Assembly: GCF_000620505.1 (NCBI RefSeq)
Contig: NZ_JIBC01000005.1
Coordinates: 1 to 64,000, forward strand
From: Sulfitobacter sp. 20_GPM-1509m
Lineage (GTDB): Bacteria; Pseudomonadota; Alphaproteobacteria; Rhodobacterales; Rhodobacteraceae
DNA: 64,000 nucleotides
Reading direction: 5' to 3'
A program made the position numbers and the translations under genes. Positions 30,428 to 39,587 of the stretch are shown one piece after another. Below the pieces are notes generated by a model. The model saw nothing but the letters and a program-made list of their open reading frames with translations. It made no database searches and was not told where the DNA came from. How positions within the stretch are numbered: position 1 is the stretch's first letter; every line of letters starts with the position of its first letter.

Positions 30428-31252
30428 TCAGCTCAGCCAACGCTTGCGCCGGCGGTAGGACCGCACATCGCGGAACGATTTTCGGCCTTCGTCGGACATG
30501 CCCAGATAGAATTCCTTCACGTCCGGGTTCTCGCGCAGCTCGGCGGCGGGGCCGTCCATCACCACGCGGCCCGACTCCAGAATATAGCCGTAATGCGCAA
30601 ACCGCAGCGCCACGTTGGTGTTCTGTTCGGCCAGCAGGAAGGACACGCCTTCGTTTTCGTTCACCGATTTCACGATCGAGAAAATCTGTTCCACCAACTG
30701 CGGCGCCAGACCCATGCTGGGTTCGTCCAGCAGGATCGTCTCGGGGCGGCTCATCAGGGCGCGACCGATCGCGCACATCTGTTGTTCCCCGCCCGAGGTG
30801 TACCCCGCCTGGGATTTGCGCCGCTCTCGCAGACGCGGGAAATAGTTGTAAACCATTTCGAGATCCGCCGCGATGGCGCCCTTGCCGTCGGTGCGCGTAT
30901 AGGCGCCGGTCAGCAGGTTTTCCTCGATGGTCAGGTGCTCAAAACAGTGACGGCCCTCCATCACCTGCACCACACCGCGCTTCACGGTTTCGGCAGGGTC
31001 GGTGTGCTGGATCACATCACCGCGGTATTTGATCGAGCCCTTGGTGACTTCGCCCCGCTCCGAGGCCAGCAAGCCGCTGATGGCCTTCAGCGTCGTGGTC
31101 TTGCCCGCGCCGTTGCCGCCCAGCAATGCGGTGATCCCGCCCTTGGGCACCGACAGGCTGACACCTTTCAGCACCAGGATGACGTGATTGTAGATCACCT
31201 CGATGTTGTTGACCTCAAGCAAGGTCTCGTCAGTTTTTCCGGCATCCAGCAT
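30428..31252 (-). CDS. livF: branched-chain-type ABC transporter ATPase
   Basis: The protein is 274 aa. The Walker A is LLGGNGAGKTTT, with a signature TSGGEQQMCAIGRAL and Walker B ETILLDEPSMGL. The LivF-type order and small size fit the second ATPase of a LivGHMKF importer. It lies 71 bp after the binding-protein gene. The ATG at 31252 is chosen over an upstream TTG at 31258. Confidence 0.92.
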   Translation of the reverse strand: MLDAGKTDETLLEVNNIEVIYNHVILVLKGVSLSVPKGGITALLGGNGAGKTTTLKAISGLLASERGEVTKGSIKYRGDVIQHTDPAETVKRGVVQVMEGRHCFEHLTIEENLLTGAYTRTDGKGAIAADLEMVYNYFPRLRERRKSQAGYTSGGEQQMCAIGRALMSRPETILLDEPSMGLAPQLVEQIFSIVKSVNENEGVSFLLAEQNTNVALRFAHYGYILESGRVVMDGPAAELRENPDVKEFYLGMSDEGRKSFRDVRSYRRRKRWLS

Positions 31253-31323
31253 GGTCAACCTGCCCCGTTTGGTGGTGTTTGGGAAAACTCCGGCGACGCG
31301 GACGCGCCGCCGGAGGGTTCGAC

Positions 31324-32607
31324 TTAGTTACAGCCGGGTTCGATGTTGTTTTCAGCCGCGTAAGCTGCCGAATCTTCGGCCACCAGACGGCCGATCAACT
31401 CGCGGTCGGTGGGTTTATAGTCAGAGATGACATTCCACTTGCCTGCGGCTGCATCCCACTGGGTCACACCCACCAGGCCCGGACCACCGTGCTCTTCGCA
31501 CGACACCTTGAACTCGGGGCCAAAGTTGGGAAGGCCCAGCGCGGCCATCTTCGCTTCGGTGATCTCCAGCGCTTCCATACCGTCGCGCATCATCTTGGCG
31601 TCGATATCCGGCGTGCCGTGGATTTCCTGCGCGGTTTTCGCAGCTTCGGCGGCCAGCATCGCGGCGTACATGCCACGGTTGTACTGAACCGTCCCGATCT
31701 GGTCGCCCGCACCGGCGGCTTTGCCCGTGTCCACAACGTATTTCTGGATATCGTCATAGATCGGATAGTCTTTGCCAACACCGTGGAACGTCAGCGCCTT
31801 GTAGCCGTTGGCCGCCGCACCGGCGGGGATCACGTCCGCTTCGGAACCCGACCACCACACACCGATGAAGTTTTCCATCGGATAGCGGATGTTCACAGCC
31901 TCTTGGATCGCGACCTGGTTCATCACGCCCCAGCCCCACATGATCACATAGTCGGGCTTTTCACGGCGGATTTGCAGCCACTGCGATTTCTGCTCTTGGC
32001 CGGGGTGGTCAACGGGCAGCAATGTCAGCTCGAAACCGTGTGTCTTTTGCAGCTCTTCCAGGGTGCGGATCGGCTCCTTGCCATAGGCCGAGTTGTGGTA
32101 GACCAAGGCGATCTTCTTGCCTTTGATGTCGCCACCGTTCTCGTCCAGCAGATAGTTGATCGCGCCCGATGCACCGTCCCAATAGTTGGCCGGATAGTTG
32201 AACACGTCACGGAACACTTTGCCGTTGGCTGCCGATGTCCGGCCATAGCCCATCGAGTGGATCGGAATACCGTCCGCTGTCGCCTTGGGGATCAGCTGAT
32301 AGGTGATGCCGGTGGACAGCGGTTGATAGACCAACGCACCTTCGCCCTTGGTGGATTCGTAGCATTCCACACCTTTTTCAGTGTTATAGCCGGTTTCACA
32401 TTCGGGCACACGGATCTTGGCACCTCCAATGCCGCCATCCCGCTCGTTCAGCAGGGTAAAGTAATCGGCATAGCCATCCGCAAACGGGATGCCGCTGGCC
32501 GCATAAGGCCCGGTCCGGTAGCTCAGCGATGGGAACACAAGGTCCGCCATAACCGGGCCTGCCGCCATAACAGCAGCAACAGCCATTGTTGCAAACTTCA
32601 TCTTCAT
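31324..32607 (-). CDS. LivK-like periplasmic substrate-binding protein
   Basis: The protein is 427 aa. A Sec signal occupies residues 1-22 (MKMKF...AAGPVMA). The mature part is a two-lobed Peripla_BP_6 receptor starting DLVFPSLSYRTGPYAASG. GGAGGAAA precedes the ATG. The ligand is not readable, but the operon has two CoA ligases and no amino-acid enzymes, so an organic acid is more likely than leucine. An upstream in-frame extension to 33147 is antisense-like and discarded. Confidence 0.92.
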   Translation of the reverse strand: MKMKFATMAVAAVMAAGPVMADLVFPSLSYRTGPYAASGIPFADGYADYFTLLNERDGGIGGAKIRVPECETGYNTEKGVECYESTKGEGALVYQPLSTGITYQLIPKATADGIPIHSMGYGRTSAANGKVFRDVFNYPANYWDGASGAINYLLDENGGDIKGKKIALVYHNSAYGKEPIRTLEELQKTHGFELTLLPVDHPGQEQKSQWLQIRREKPDYVIMWGWGVMNQVAIQEAVNIRYPMENFIGVWWSGSEADVIPAGAAANGYKALTFHGVGKDYPIYDDIQKYVVDTGKAAGAGDQIGTVQYNRGMYAAMLAAEAAKTAQEIHGTPDIDAKMMRDGMEALEITEAKMAALGLPNFGPEFKVSCEEHGGPGLVGVTQWDAAAGKWNVISDYKPTDRELIGRLVAEDSAAYAAENNIEPGCN

Positions 32608-32702
32608 CGGTGTTTCCTCCCTTGGTTTTTCCGATGTGGCCCCTCGCGGAACCAGCGCAGTGCGGGATTGTAGGCCCCCGCCGGTCTTGGCGACCGTCCC
32701 CG

Positions 32703-33779
32703 TTAATGCGGGAACGGCCACAATCTCAGTTTCTCCTTGGTCACGCGCCACAGCTGCGCGATGCCATGGGGTTCGGCGATCAGGAACACGATGATCAGCG
32801 CCCCGACGATCACCAGCTGCAAATGCGCCACGATGTCGGTGGGCCAGCCCAACCAGTCCACGCCCACAACCTTCAGCGCCACAGGCAGCAGCACCAGGAA
32901 CGCAGCCCCGGCAAAGCTGCCGAAAATGCTGCCCAACCCGCCGATGATGATCATGAACAGCACCAGGAACGACTTGTTGATGCCAAAGGCTTCGCCGACT
33001 TCGACGGCGCCCAGATAGACGCTGAAGAACAACGCGCCCGAGATGCCGACAAAGAACGAAGAGATTGCAAAGGCACTCAGCTTGGCGGTCAGCGGGTTCA
33101 CCCCGATGATTTCGGCCGCGATGTCCATATCCCGGATGGCCATCCATTTACGCCCCACCGACCCGCGCGTCAGGTTGCGCGCGATAATGGCGCTGACCAC
33201 CGTGAAGATCAGGCAGAACAGATAGGTTGCCCAGGCCTCGGTGTTCGGTCCGGTGATCAGGATGCCAAAGGTATCACGCTCGGGCGCGTTGATCTGGCCG
33301 GAGGCGGAATAGTTGTAGAACCACGGCACGCGGTTAAAGAGCCACACCAGAAAGAACTGCGCCGCCAGCGTCGCCACGGCCAGGTAAAACCCCTTGATCC
33401 GCAGCGATGGCAGGCCAAACAACATGCCCACGCCCGCTGTGATCACCCCGGCAAGGATCACATGAATGAACATGCTCACATCGGGAAAGGCCGTCATCAG
33501 CTTGTAGCAGGCATAGGCCCCCACCGCCATGAACCCGCCGGTGCCCAGCGACACCTGACCGCAATAACCCACAAGGATATTCAGCCCGATCGCCGCAATC
33601 GCATAGATCAGGAAGGGCAGGAAAATCGAGTTCACCCAATAGTCGTTGACCATGAACGGAATGACACAGATCGCCACGAACAGCACAAAGTAATAGCGCC
33701 ACCGGTCGAACCGGATCGGAAAGGTCTGGCTGTCTTCCTTGTAGGTCGTGCGAAATTCGCCCGCTTCACGATAAAACAT
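32703..33779 (-). CDS. livM: LivM-type permease
   Basis: The protein is 358 aa with about 10 transmembrane helices. The LivM marks GLNILVGYCGQVSLGTGGFMAVGAY (about 64-88) and GGLGSIFGSFAGAAFL near residue 283 are present. With LivH it forms the channel of the importer. An ATG at 33779 is taken; relatives start similarly before the first helix. Confidence 0.92.
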   Translation of the reverse strand: MFYREAGEFRTTYKEDSQTFPIRFDRWRYYFVLFVAICVIPFMVNDYWVNSIFLPFLIYAIAAIGLNILVGYCGQVSLGTGGFMAVGAYACYKLMTAFPDVSMFIHVILAGVITAGVGMLFGLPSLRIKGFYLAVATLAAQFFLVWLFNRVPWFYNYSASGQINAPERDTFGILITGPNTEAWATYLFCLIFTVVSAIIARNLTRGSVGRKWMAIRDMDIAAEIIGVNPLTAKLSAFAISSFFVGISGALFFSVYLGAVEVGEAFGINKSFLVLFMIIIGGLGSIFGSFAGAAFLVLLPVALKVVGVDWLGWPTDIVAHLQLVIVGALIIVFLIAEPHGIAQLWRVTKEKLRLWPFPH

Positions 33780-33811
33780 CAGAGTACTCCCACAGCCCGC
33801 AGGCTTTTCAT

Positions 33812-33856
33812 TCTTTTGGCTGTAAATATCCCGGGGGTGCGGGGGCTGGCCCCCGC
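33812..33856. repeat. GC-rich intergenic repeat, copy C
   Basis: TTTTGGCTGTAAATATCCC with a G run, then GGGGGCTGGCCCCC, lies in the 93-bp gap between livM and livH. It shares the TTTTGGC...AAATATCCCGGGGG half with copy A. Because it sits within an operon it could also act as an mRNA hairpin. Confidence 0.65.
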
Positions 33857-33872
33857 TGCTGCTTCGGTCAGA

Positions 33873-34889
33873 TCAAACACGTTCAATGATCTTCTCCCCG
33901 AACAGACCCTGCGGACGGAACACCAGAAACAACAGCGCCAGCATATAGGCGAACCAGTTCTCGGTCGCCCCGCCCAGGAAGGGCGCGCCGATCAGGAACT
34001 CGAACAGCTTCTCGCCAACACCGATGATCAACCCGCCCACGATGGCACCGGGGATCGAGGTGAACCCGCCCAGCATCAGCACCGGCAGCGCCTTGAGCGC
34101 GATCAGCGAGAGCGAGAACTGAACACCCGATTTGGCCCCCCACATGATGCCCGCCACAAGGGCAACAAAGCCCGCCAGCGACCACACAAGGATCCAGATA
34201 AAGTTCAGCGACACCCCGACCGACAGCGCCGCCTGATGGTCATCCGCCACAGCGCGCATTGCGCGCCCCTGTTTGGTGTATTGGGCAAAGGCCACCAGCG
34301 CTGCCACCAGCACCATCGCCACAACCGCCGCAACAATATCCAGGCTGTCGATAAAGAAGCCATAGAACCCTTCGCCACCCAGACCGGCGGTCATGTCCTC
34401 GATCCAGAAGTTTCCGCCCTGCGGCAGGCAGTGCCCTGCGGACCAGCACAGATCCAGCGTCTTGATCTCGGATCCCCACATCAGGTCCGCGAACCCTTCG
34501 AGGAAATAGGCCAGACCGATGGTCGCCATGAACAGGATAATCGGCTCTTGCCCCACCAGATGCCGGAACACGAACCGCTGCACGGCCCATGCCAGAAAGA
34601 TCATCACCAGCACGGTCAGGAACACCGCAACAACCGAATGCAGGTTCCAACCAAAGTTGGTGACATGTAGCCCGAAGGTTGCGTTGATCAGATGCGCGAA
34701 CGGCACCTGTCCGTTCTGAAAGCCCACCAGCGTCATCGCCGCAAACAGCGCCATGACCCCTTGGGCAAAGTTGAAAATGCCTGACGCCTTGTAAATCAAC
34801 ACAAAGCCCAGCGCGACCAGCGCATAGAGAACGCCCGCCATCAGCCCGTTCAGGAACACCTCGACCGTATAGAGAAAAGCCTCAGACAT
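33873..34889 (-). CDS. livH: LivH-type permease
   Basis: The protein is 338 aa with about 8 transmembrane helices. LivH marks are LYALVALGFVLIYKASGIFNFAQGVMALF (about 21-49) and the EAA-like RAMRAVADDHQAA. It is longer than E. coli LivH because of a loop around residues 140-180 (CWSAGHCLPQGGNFW). It pairs with LivM. Confidence 0.92.
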   Translation of the reverse strand: MSEAFLYTVEVFLNGLMAGVLYALVALGFVLIYKASGIFNFAQGVMALFAAMTLVGFQNGQVPFAHLINATFGLHVTNFGWNLHSVVAVFLTVLVMIFLAWAVQRFVFRHLVGQEPIILFMATIGLAYFLEGFADLMWGSEIKTLDLCWSAGHCLPQGGNFWIEDMTAGLGGEGFYGFFIDSLDIVAAVVAMVLVAALVAFAQYTKQGRAMRAVADDHQAALSVGVSLNFIWILVWSLAGFVALVAGIMWGAKSGVQFSLSLIALKALPVLMLGGFTSIPGAIVGGLIIGVGEKLFEFLIGAPFLGGATENWFAYMLALLFLVFRPQGLFGEKIIERV

Positions 34890-34921
34890 CGCGCAGTTCC
34901 TTCACATTCCAAATCTTTGCA

Positions 34922-35740
34922 TCAGTCATGAGCCACCCCCAGATAGGCGTCGATCACGTCCTGATTGTTGCGCACCTCGTCCGGGGTGCCGTCGCCGATT
35001 TTCTTGCCGTAATCCATCACCACCACGCGGTCGCTCAGGTCCATCACCACGCCCATGTCATGTTCGATCAGGGCGATCGTGGTGCCGAATTCATCGTTCA
35101 CATCCAGGATAAAGCGGCTCATGTCCTCTTTTTCCTCGACGTTCATGCCCGCCATAGGCTCGTCCAGCAGCAGCAACGATGGCTCGGCCGCCAGCGCCCG
35201 CGCCAGTTCGACCCGCTTTTTCAGACCATAAGGCAGACGCGCCACAGGCGTCTTGCGGATCGCCTGAATTTCGAGAAAGTCGATGATCTTTTCGGCAACT
35301 TCGCGGTTGGCGGTCTCTTCTTGCTCGGCCTTGCCCTTCCACATCGACTGCCAGAACAGGCCGGTCTGCATGTGGGTCAAACGTCCCGTCATGACGTTGT
35401 CCAGCACGCTCATGCCCTCGAACAGCGCAATGTTCTGGAACGTGCGCGCGATGCCCTGACGCGCCACCTGAAACGGCTTCATCGGCGGACGCGGCTGGCC
35501 CTGATAGAACACCTGTCCCTCTTGCGGCACGTAAAACCCCGAGATCACGTTCAACATCGACGACTTGCCCGCCCCGTTCGGCCCGATGATCGCCCGGATC
35601 TCGCCCTCGCGGATGTCAAACGAGATGTCCTTGATCGCCTCGACGCCGCCAAAGCGCAGGGTGATGTTTTTCATCTCCATCACAACCGGGCCAATCCTGC
35701 GCCCGTCCGCGGTTGTGTAGCCTTCTGCCTGATCCAGCAT
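34922..35740 (-). CDS. livG: branched-chain-type ABC transporter ATPase
   Basis: The protein is 272 aa. The Walker A is IIGPNGAGKSS, with signature YGLKKRVELARAL and Walker B LLLLDEPMAGM, and a LivG-type helical insert (TGLFWQSMWKGKAEQEE). It is the first transporter gene after the acyl-CoA synthetase, 88 bp downstream. A GTG at 35743 directly precedes the chosen ATG. Confidence 0.92.
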   Translation of the reverse strand: MLDQAEGYTTADGRRIGPVVMEMKNITLRFGGVEAIKDISFDIREGEIRAIIGPNGAGKSSMLNVISGFYVPQEGQVFYQGQPRPPMKPFQVARQGIARTFQNIALFEGMSVLDNVMTGRLTHMQTGLFWQSMWKGKAEQEETANREVAEKIIDFLEIQAIRKTPVARLPYGLKKRVELARALAAEPSLLLLDEPMAGMNVEEKEDMSRFILDVNDEFGTTIALIEHDMGVVMDLSDRVVVMDYGKKIGDGTPDEVRNNQDVIDAYLGVAHD

Positions 35741-35754
35741 CACACGTCCCCCTG

Positions 35755-35795
35755 CTTCTCTGGTTCAAAAAATTCGCCCCCGGAGGGCCAGCTTG
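35755..35795. repeat. short intergenic repeat, second family, copy 1
   Basis: CTTCTCTGGTTCAAAAAA is followed by a C/G-rich GGAGGGCC-AGCTT block. It matches 62865-62900 (CTTCTCTGGTTC-TTAAAA ... GAAGGGCC-GACTT), also between genes. Confidence 0.5.
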
Positions 35796-35828
35796 CCACG
35801 GCCTTAGGGCCGACAGATGCAAACCCCA

Positions 35829-37799
35829 TCATTCCGCCGCCATCCGCGTGGCGACAGGCTGGACCATCGCATGACGGATCTCCAAGGTCGCCTTGATCGC
35901 GCCCTTGCGGCCATCCTCATAGGTCACTTCGGTCACCGTGCTGATCTGCTCGGACCCGTCATAAAGCGCCGTGATGATGTCGTGGAATTTCTCCTCGATC
36001 TTCTTGCGACGCACTTTGCGGGTGCGGGTCAACTCGCCGTCGTCGGCGTCCAGTTCCTTGTGCAGCACGACAAAGCGATGGACCTGACAGCCCGACAGCA
36101 TCTCGTCCTCGGCCACTGAACGGTTCACTTCTTCTACGTGGTTCTGGATCGTCGCCAGCACCTGCGGGTGTCCTGCAAGCTCCTGATAGGACGCATAGGC
36201 GATGTTGTTGCGCTCGGCCCAGTTGCTGACCGCCGTCAGGTCGATGTTGATGAACGCCGTGCATTCATCGCGCCCGTTGCCAAACACGACGGCTTCCAGA
36301 ATGTTGGGATAGAACTTCAGCTTGTTCTCGACGTATTTCGGCGCGAACAGCGACCCGTCCGCCATCTTGCCCACATCCTTGGCGCGGTCGATGATGCGCA
36401 AATGGCCTGTATCAGGCTCGATAAAGCCCGCATCCCCCGTGGCCACCCAGCCTTCGGCGTCCTTGGTGTCGGCGGTGCTTTCGGGGTTCTTGTAGTATTC
36501 GACGAACACACCCGGCGAGCGGTAATAGACCTCGCCGGTGTCGTTTATCTTTAGCTCAACTCCGGGACAGACCACGCCCACCGTGTCACTGCGCACTTGT
36601 CCGTCCGGCTGCGCGGTGATGTAGACCGTGGCTTCGGTCTGACCGTAAAGCTGTTTCAGGTTGATCCCCAGCGAGCGGTAGAAATCAAAGATTTCCGGCC
36701 CGATCGCCTCGCCTGCCGTGTAGCCCACGCGCACGCGGGTAAAGCCCAGCGTGTTTTTCAACGGGCCATATACCAGCAGATCACCCAGCTTGTATTTCAG
36801 CCGGTCCATCAGCCCCACGGGTTTGCCATCCAGCAAATCCGGCCCGACCTTGCGCGCATGGGCCATGAAGTGATCGAACATGCGCTTTTTCAGCGGGCTG
36901 GCGTCCTCCATACGGATCATCACGTTGGTCAACTGGTTTTCAAACACGCGCGGCGGGGCGAAATAATAGGTCGGCCCGATCTCGCGCAGGTCGGTCATCA
37001 TCGTCTCGGGGCTTTCGGGGCAGTTGGTGCAATAGCCCGTCCACAGCGCCTGTCCGACCGAAAAGATGAAATCGCCGACCCATGCCATCGGCAGATAGGC
37101 CAGGATATCATCTGTCTGGCGCAGCCCGTCGAACTCGGAACTGGTGCGCGAGGTTTCGATCACGTTGCGGTTGCTCAGCACCACACCCTTGGGGTTGCCG
37201 GTGGTGCCGGAGGTGTACAGCATCACGGCGGTGCTGTCGTAGTCCAGCTTGGCAATGCGGGCGTTCATTTCGGCGACCAGCATCTCGCGCTTGGCGCGAC
37301 CGTTGTACTGGATCTGCTCGTAGGACCGCAGCTTTTCGTGGTCGTACTTCCGCAAGCCGCGCGGGTCGAGATAGATCATCTCTTCGAATTGGGGCAACTG
37401 GTCCTGGATTTCCATGACCTTGTCGACCTGTTCCTGATCACCCGCGACCACGTATTTCGCGCCGCAGTGCCCAAGGGTATAGGCCATCTCTTCCGCCGCA
37501 GCGTCGTTGTACAGGGGCACCGGAATCGCGCCGCACATCTGCGCCGACATCATTGCCCAGTACAGCCGGGGCCGGTTGCGTCCGATCACGGCGACAAAAT
37601 CGCCCTCGGCCACGCCCAGGTCGATCATCCCCAGCGCCAGCGCCTCGATTTCCTCAAGCGCCTGCGACCAGGTCCAGCTTTGCCAGATACCAAACTCTTT
37701 TTCACGATAGGCGGGGGCATCTGCGAACTGGGTCGCATTGCGATGCAGCAACGCCGGTACGGACCGCAGTCCTTCGGCGCCTTCCAGCGTCTTGGTCAA
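35829..37799 (-). CDS. long-chain acyl-CoA synthetase (AMP-forming)
   Basis: The protein is 656 aa, an ANL-family ligase of the FadD/FAA type. The P-loop motif is YTSGTTGNPKG (about 193-203), with YGQTEA (A5), GEVYYRSPGVF, a GWVATGDAG block and the hinge RIIDRAKDVGKMADG. It is the first gene of the operon with LivGHMKF and the PaaK-like ligase. It should activate a fatty or hydrophobic acid to its CoA ester after import; its exact substrate is not determined. Confidence 0.92.
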   Translation of the reverse strand: MTKTLEGAEGLRSVPALLHRNATQFADAPAYREKEFGIWQSWTWSQALEEIEALALGMIDLGVAEGDFVAVIGRNRPRLYWAMMSAQMCGAIPVPLYNDAAAEEMAYTLGHCGAKYVVAGDQEQVDKVMEIQDQLPQFEEMIYLDPRGLRKYDHEKLRSYEQIQYNGRAKREMLVAEMNARIAKLDYDSTAVMLYTSGTTGNPKGVVLSNRNVIETSRTSSEFDGLRQTDDILAYLPMAWVGDFIFSVGQALWTGYCTNCPESPETMMTDLREIGPTYYFAPPRVFENQLTNVMIRMEDASPLKKRMFDHFMAHARKVGPDLLDGKPVGLMDRLKYKLGDLLVYGPLKNTLGFTRVRVGYTAGEAIGPEIFDFYRSLGINLKQLYGQTEATVYITAQPDGQVRSDTVGVVCPGVELKINDTGEVYYRSPGVFVEYYKNPESTADTKDAEGWVATGDAGFIEPDTGHLRIIDRAKDVGKMADGSLFAPKYVENKLKFYPNILEAVVFGNGRDECTAFINIDLTAVSNWAERNNIAYASYQELAGHPQVLATIQNHVEEVNRSVAEDEMLSGCQVHRFVVLHKELDADDGELTRTRKVRRKKIEEKFHDIITALYDGSEQISTVTEVTYEDGRKGAIKATLEIRHAMVQPVATRMAAE

Positions 37800-37959
37800 T
37801 GTGTTCTCCTCCCGAACCCGCCGACGTTGTCGCGACAGGCCTTTTTCGCGTGACCTGCGAATCCTCCTCGCAAATCATGCTGGCTGCACACTCGCGGTCA
37901 ACTTTTTCGGGATGTTTGCTGGATTCTAACGAATTGTTACACGCAAGGCGGAATGCGCG

Positions 37960-38859
37960 TCAGACTGCCCGCAAGAGCAATCCGCCCGCGCCTGCGACCA
38001 CCAGCGCACCGGCGGCAATCTCGACCAAGGGCAAGAGGTGCGTGGCCCATGGCCCACCTGCCGCGCTGCCCAGCAGGCCGCTGCGCAGGCCAATGGCACC
38101 TGTGCCCACGGCGACGGTGACAACCGCCGTGCCAACCGCCATCGCAAAGACACCGGCGATACCCGCGCCCGCAATGCCCATGCCATGCGTGATCACCAGC
38201 ACGAACAGCGCCCCCGTGCAGGGCCGGATCGCCACACCTGCAATCAACAGCAGCGCCTCGCGCAGCGATGTCAGGCCTGCGACCTCCTCGACGCTGGGGG
38301 CGTGTCGGTGCCCGCAATGGCTGCAGGTGCCGTCGTCATGGCTGTGGTCATGGTCGTGCCCCAAAGGACGCCGCAGCATCCGCCGCGCACCACGCCCCAG
38401 CAACCACAGCCCGATCAACACAATCGCCCCATAGCTGACAGGGGCCATGATATCCTCGGCCGTCCCCACCATCTGTTCGCGGGTCAGTGCAAACAGCCAC
38501 AGCCCGCCCTGCACCAGCACAATTGCCGTTACCGCCTGACCCAGCGACGACAGCAGCGCAATCATGCCCAGCCGCCAGACTGTCACCCGACGCCCCAGCC
38601 CATAACCGCCGATCAGCACCTTGCCGTGCCCCGGACCCACCGCATGAAAGAACCCGTAGGCGAAACACACACCCAGCAGCGTCCAGAACGCGCCCGCGTT
38701 GCCCGCCTTGGTGGCGCGCAGGGTCAGGGCCATCTCGTTCTGAAAGGATCGTTGATAGCCCGCCGCCATCTGACCGATCTGCCCCAGCCCGCCACCAGGC
38801 CACAGCCACCAGCCCAACACGGCCAGCAGCACCAGCAGGACGATCAGCGGGGCGCGCAC
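37960..38859 (-). CDS. NicO/RcnA-type nickel-cobalt transporter
   Basis: The protein is 299 aa with about six transmembrane helices. FHAVGPGHGKVL (about 71-82) is the RcnA/NicO metal motif, and a histidine-rich loop HDHDHSHDDGTCSHCGHRH spans about 168-186. RCPTGA-like RPCTGALFVLV follows. These proteins export or import Ni2+/Co2+. It starts with GTG at 38859 and overlaps the end of the DUF1007 gene by 16 bp, so the two work as a pair. Confidence 0.88.
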   Translation of the reverse strand: MRAPLIVLLVLLAVLGWWLWPGGGLGQIGQMAAGYQRSFQNEMALTLRATKAGNAGAFWTLLGVCFAYGFFHAVGPGHGKVLIGGYGLGRRVTVWRLGMIALLSSLGQAVTAIVLVQGGLWLFALTREQMVGTAEDIMAPVSYGAIVLIGLWLLGRGARRMLRRPLGHDHDHSHDDGTCSHCGHRHAPSVEEVAGLTSLREALLLIAGVAIRPCTGALFVLVITHGMGIAGAGIAGVFAMAVGTAVVTVAVGTGAIGLRSGLLGSAAGGPWATHLLPLVEIAAGALVVAGAGGLLLRAV

Positions 38860-39494
38860 GTGATTTCAACCTCGGTGGCAAAGACTTCGCCCACTTCGGG
38901 AAATCCTTCCTCGATGGCATCCTGATCACGCCCCAGCTTGGACAGCGCCCCCTGCAACTCTTTCATCCCCGCATCCAGGTCAGGCAGGTTGCGTGCGATG
39001 GTACAACCGTCGAGCCCCTGAACATTCACATTCAGGGTGACATCGTAAGAGGTGTAATAGGTCGGGTCATAGGGTTTCATCGACAAGCTGTGCCCGACCA
39101 GCACCGGCGCCCCCACCACGTCGCGCACATGCGTGGTGACCAGACGCCCCTCGCGCATGATCAGCGTGGCATCACGTGGTCCGGACAGCTCCAGCGGCTG
39201 TCCGTCCAGCCGTGCGACCAGATCGCCGTTGTACCCTTCGATCCACTGCATATCAAAGCCGCGCAACTGCGCCTCTTCGTCCCTGGTCAGGACAGCGTTG
39301 CCATCAGCGTCCAGTCCCGCGTCCTCGGTGACCAGCAGGGAATAGAATGCATCATAGGCCCAGGTGACCTTGATCGCCTGCAACCTGCCGGTCTCGTCCA
39401 CGATCGCAGTCAGGCCCGCATCAATGAAGATGTGCGGATGCGCCTGCGCGGCAGGGCCGGTGCAGATCAACGCGATTGCGGCAAGGGTTCTCAT
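38844..39494 (-). CDS. DUF1007 periplasmic protein
   Basis: The protein is about 216 aa. A signal peptide (residues 1-17) is followed directly by HPHIFIDA, a metal-binding-like N-terminal motif typical of DUF1007. The rest is beta-rich and soluble, with two cysteines (GCTIAR, ITCAPR). DUF1007 genes often precede NicO/HupE/RcnA-type metal permeases, as here. It probably delivers or senses the metal in the periplasm. The ATG at 39494 is chosen because the signal peptide starts there. Confidence 0.85.
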   Translation of the reverse strand: MRTLAAIALICTGPAAQAHPHIFIDAGLTAIVDETGRLQAIKVTWAYDAFYSLLVTEDAGLDADGNAVLTRDEEAQLRGFDMQWIEGYNGDLVARLDGQPLELSGPRDATLIMREGRLVTTHVRDVVGAPVLVGHSLSMKPYDPTYYTSYDVTLNVNVQGLDGCTIARNLPDLDAGMKELQGALSKLGRDQDAIEEGFPEVGEVFATEVEITCAPR

Positions 39495-39587
39495 GGCGCA
39501 ATCTGTACCCATCTTCGCGGACCCGCGCAAACCACCCCTTTGCGATTGCGGTCCGCGATGCTACCCCCATCGGCGGAGGATCGCCAC

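Noticed and set aside
32586-34670. A 694-codon plus-strand ORF opposite livM and livH
   Set aside because: It crosses two permease genes antisense and is rich in His/Gln/Arg; no start signal.
38487-39587. Upstream in-frame extension of the hybrid kinase (ORF of 1000 codons)
   Set aside because: The extension is antisense to the NicO and DUF1007 genes. The GTG at 39588 with GGAGGA is a better start.
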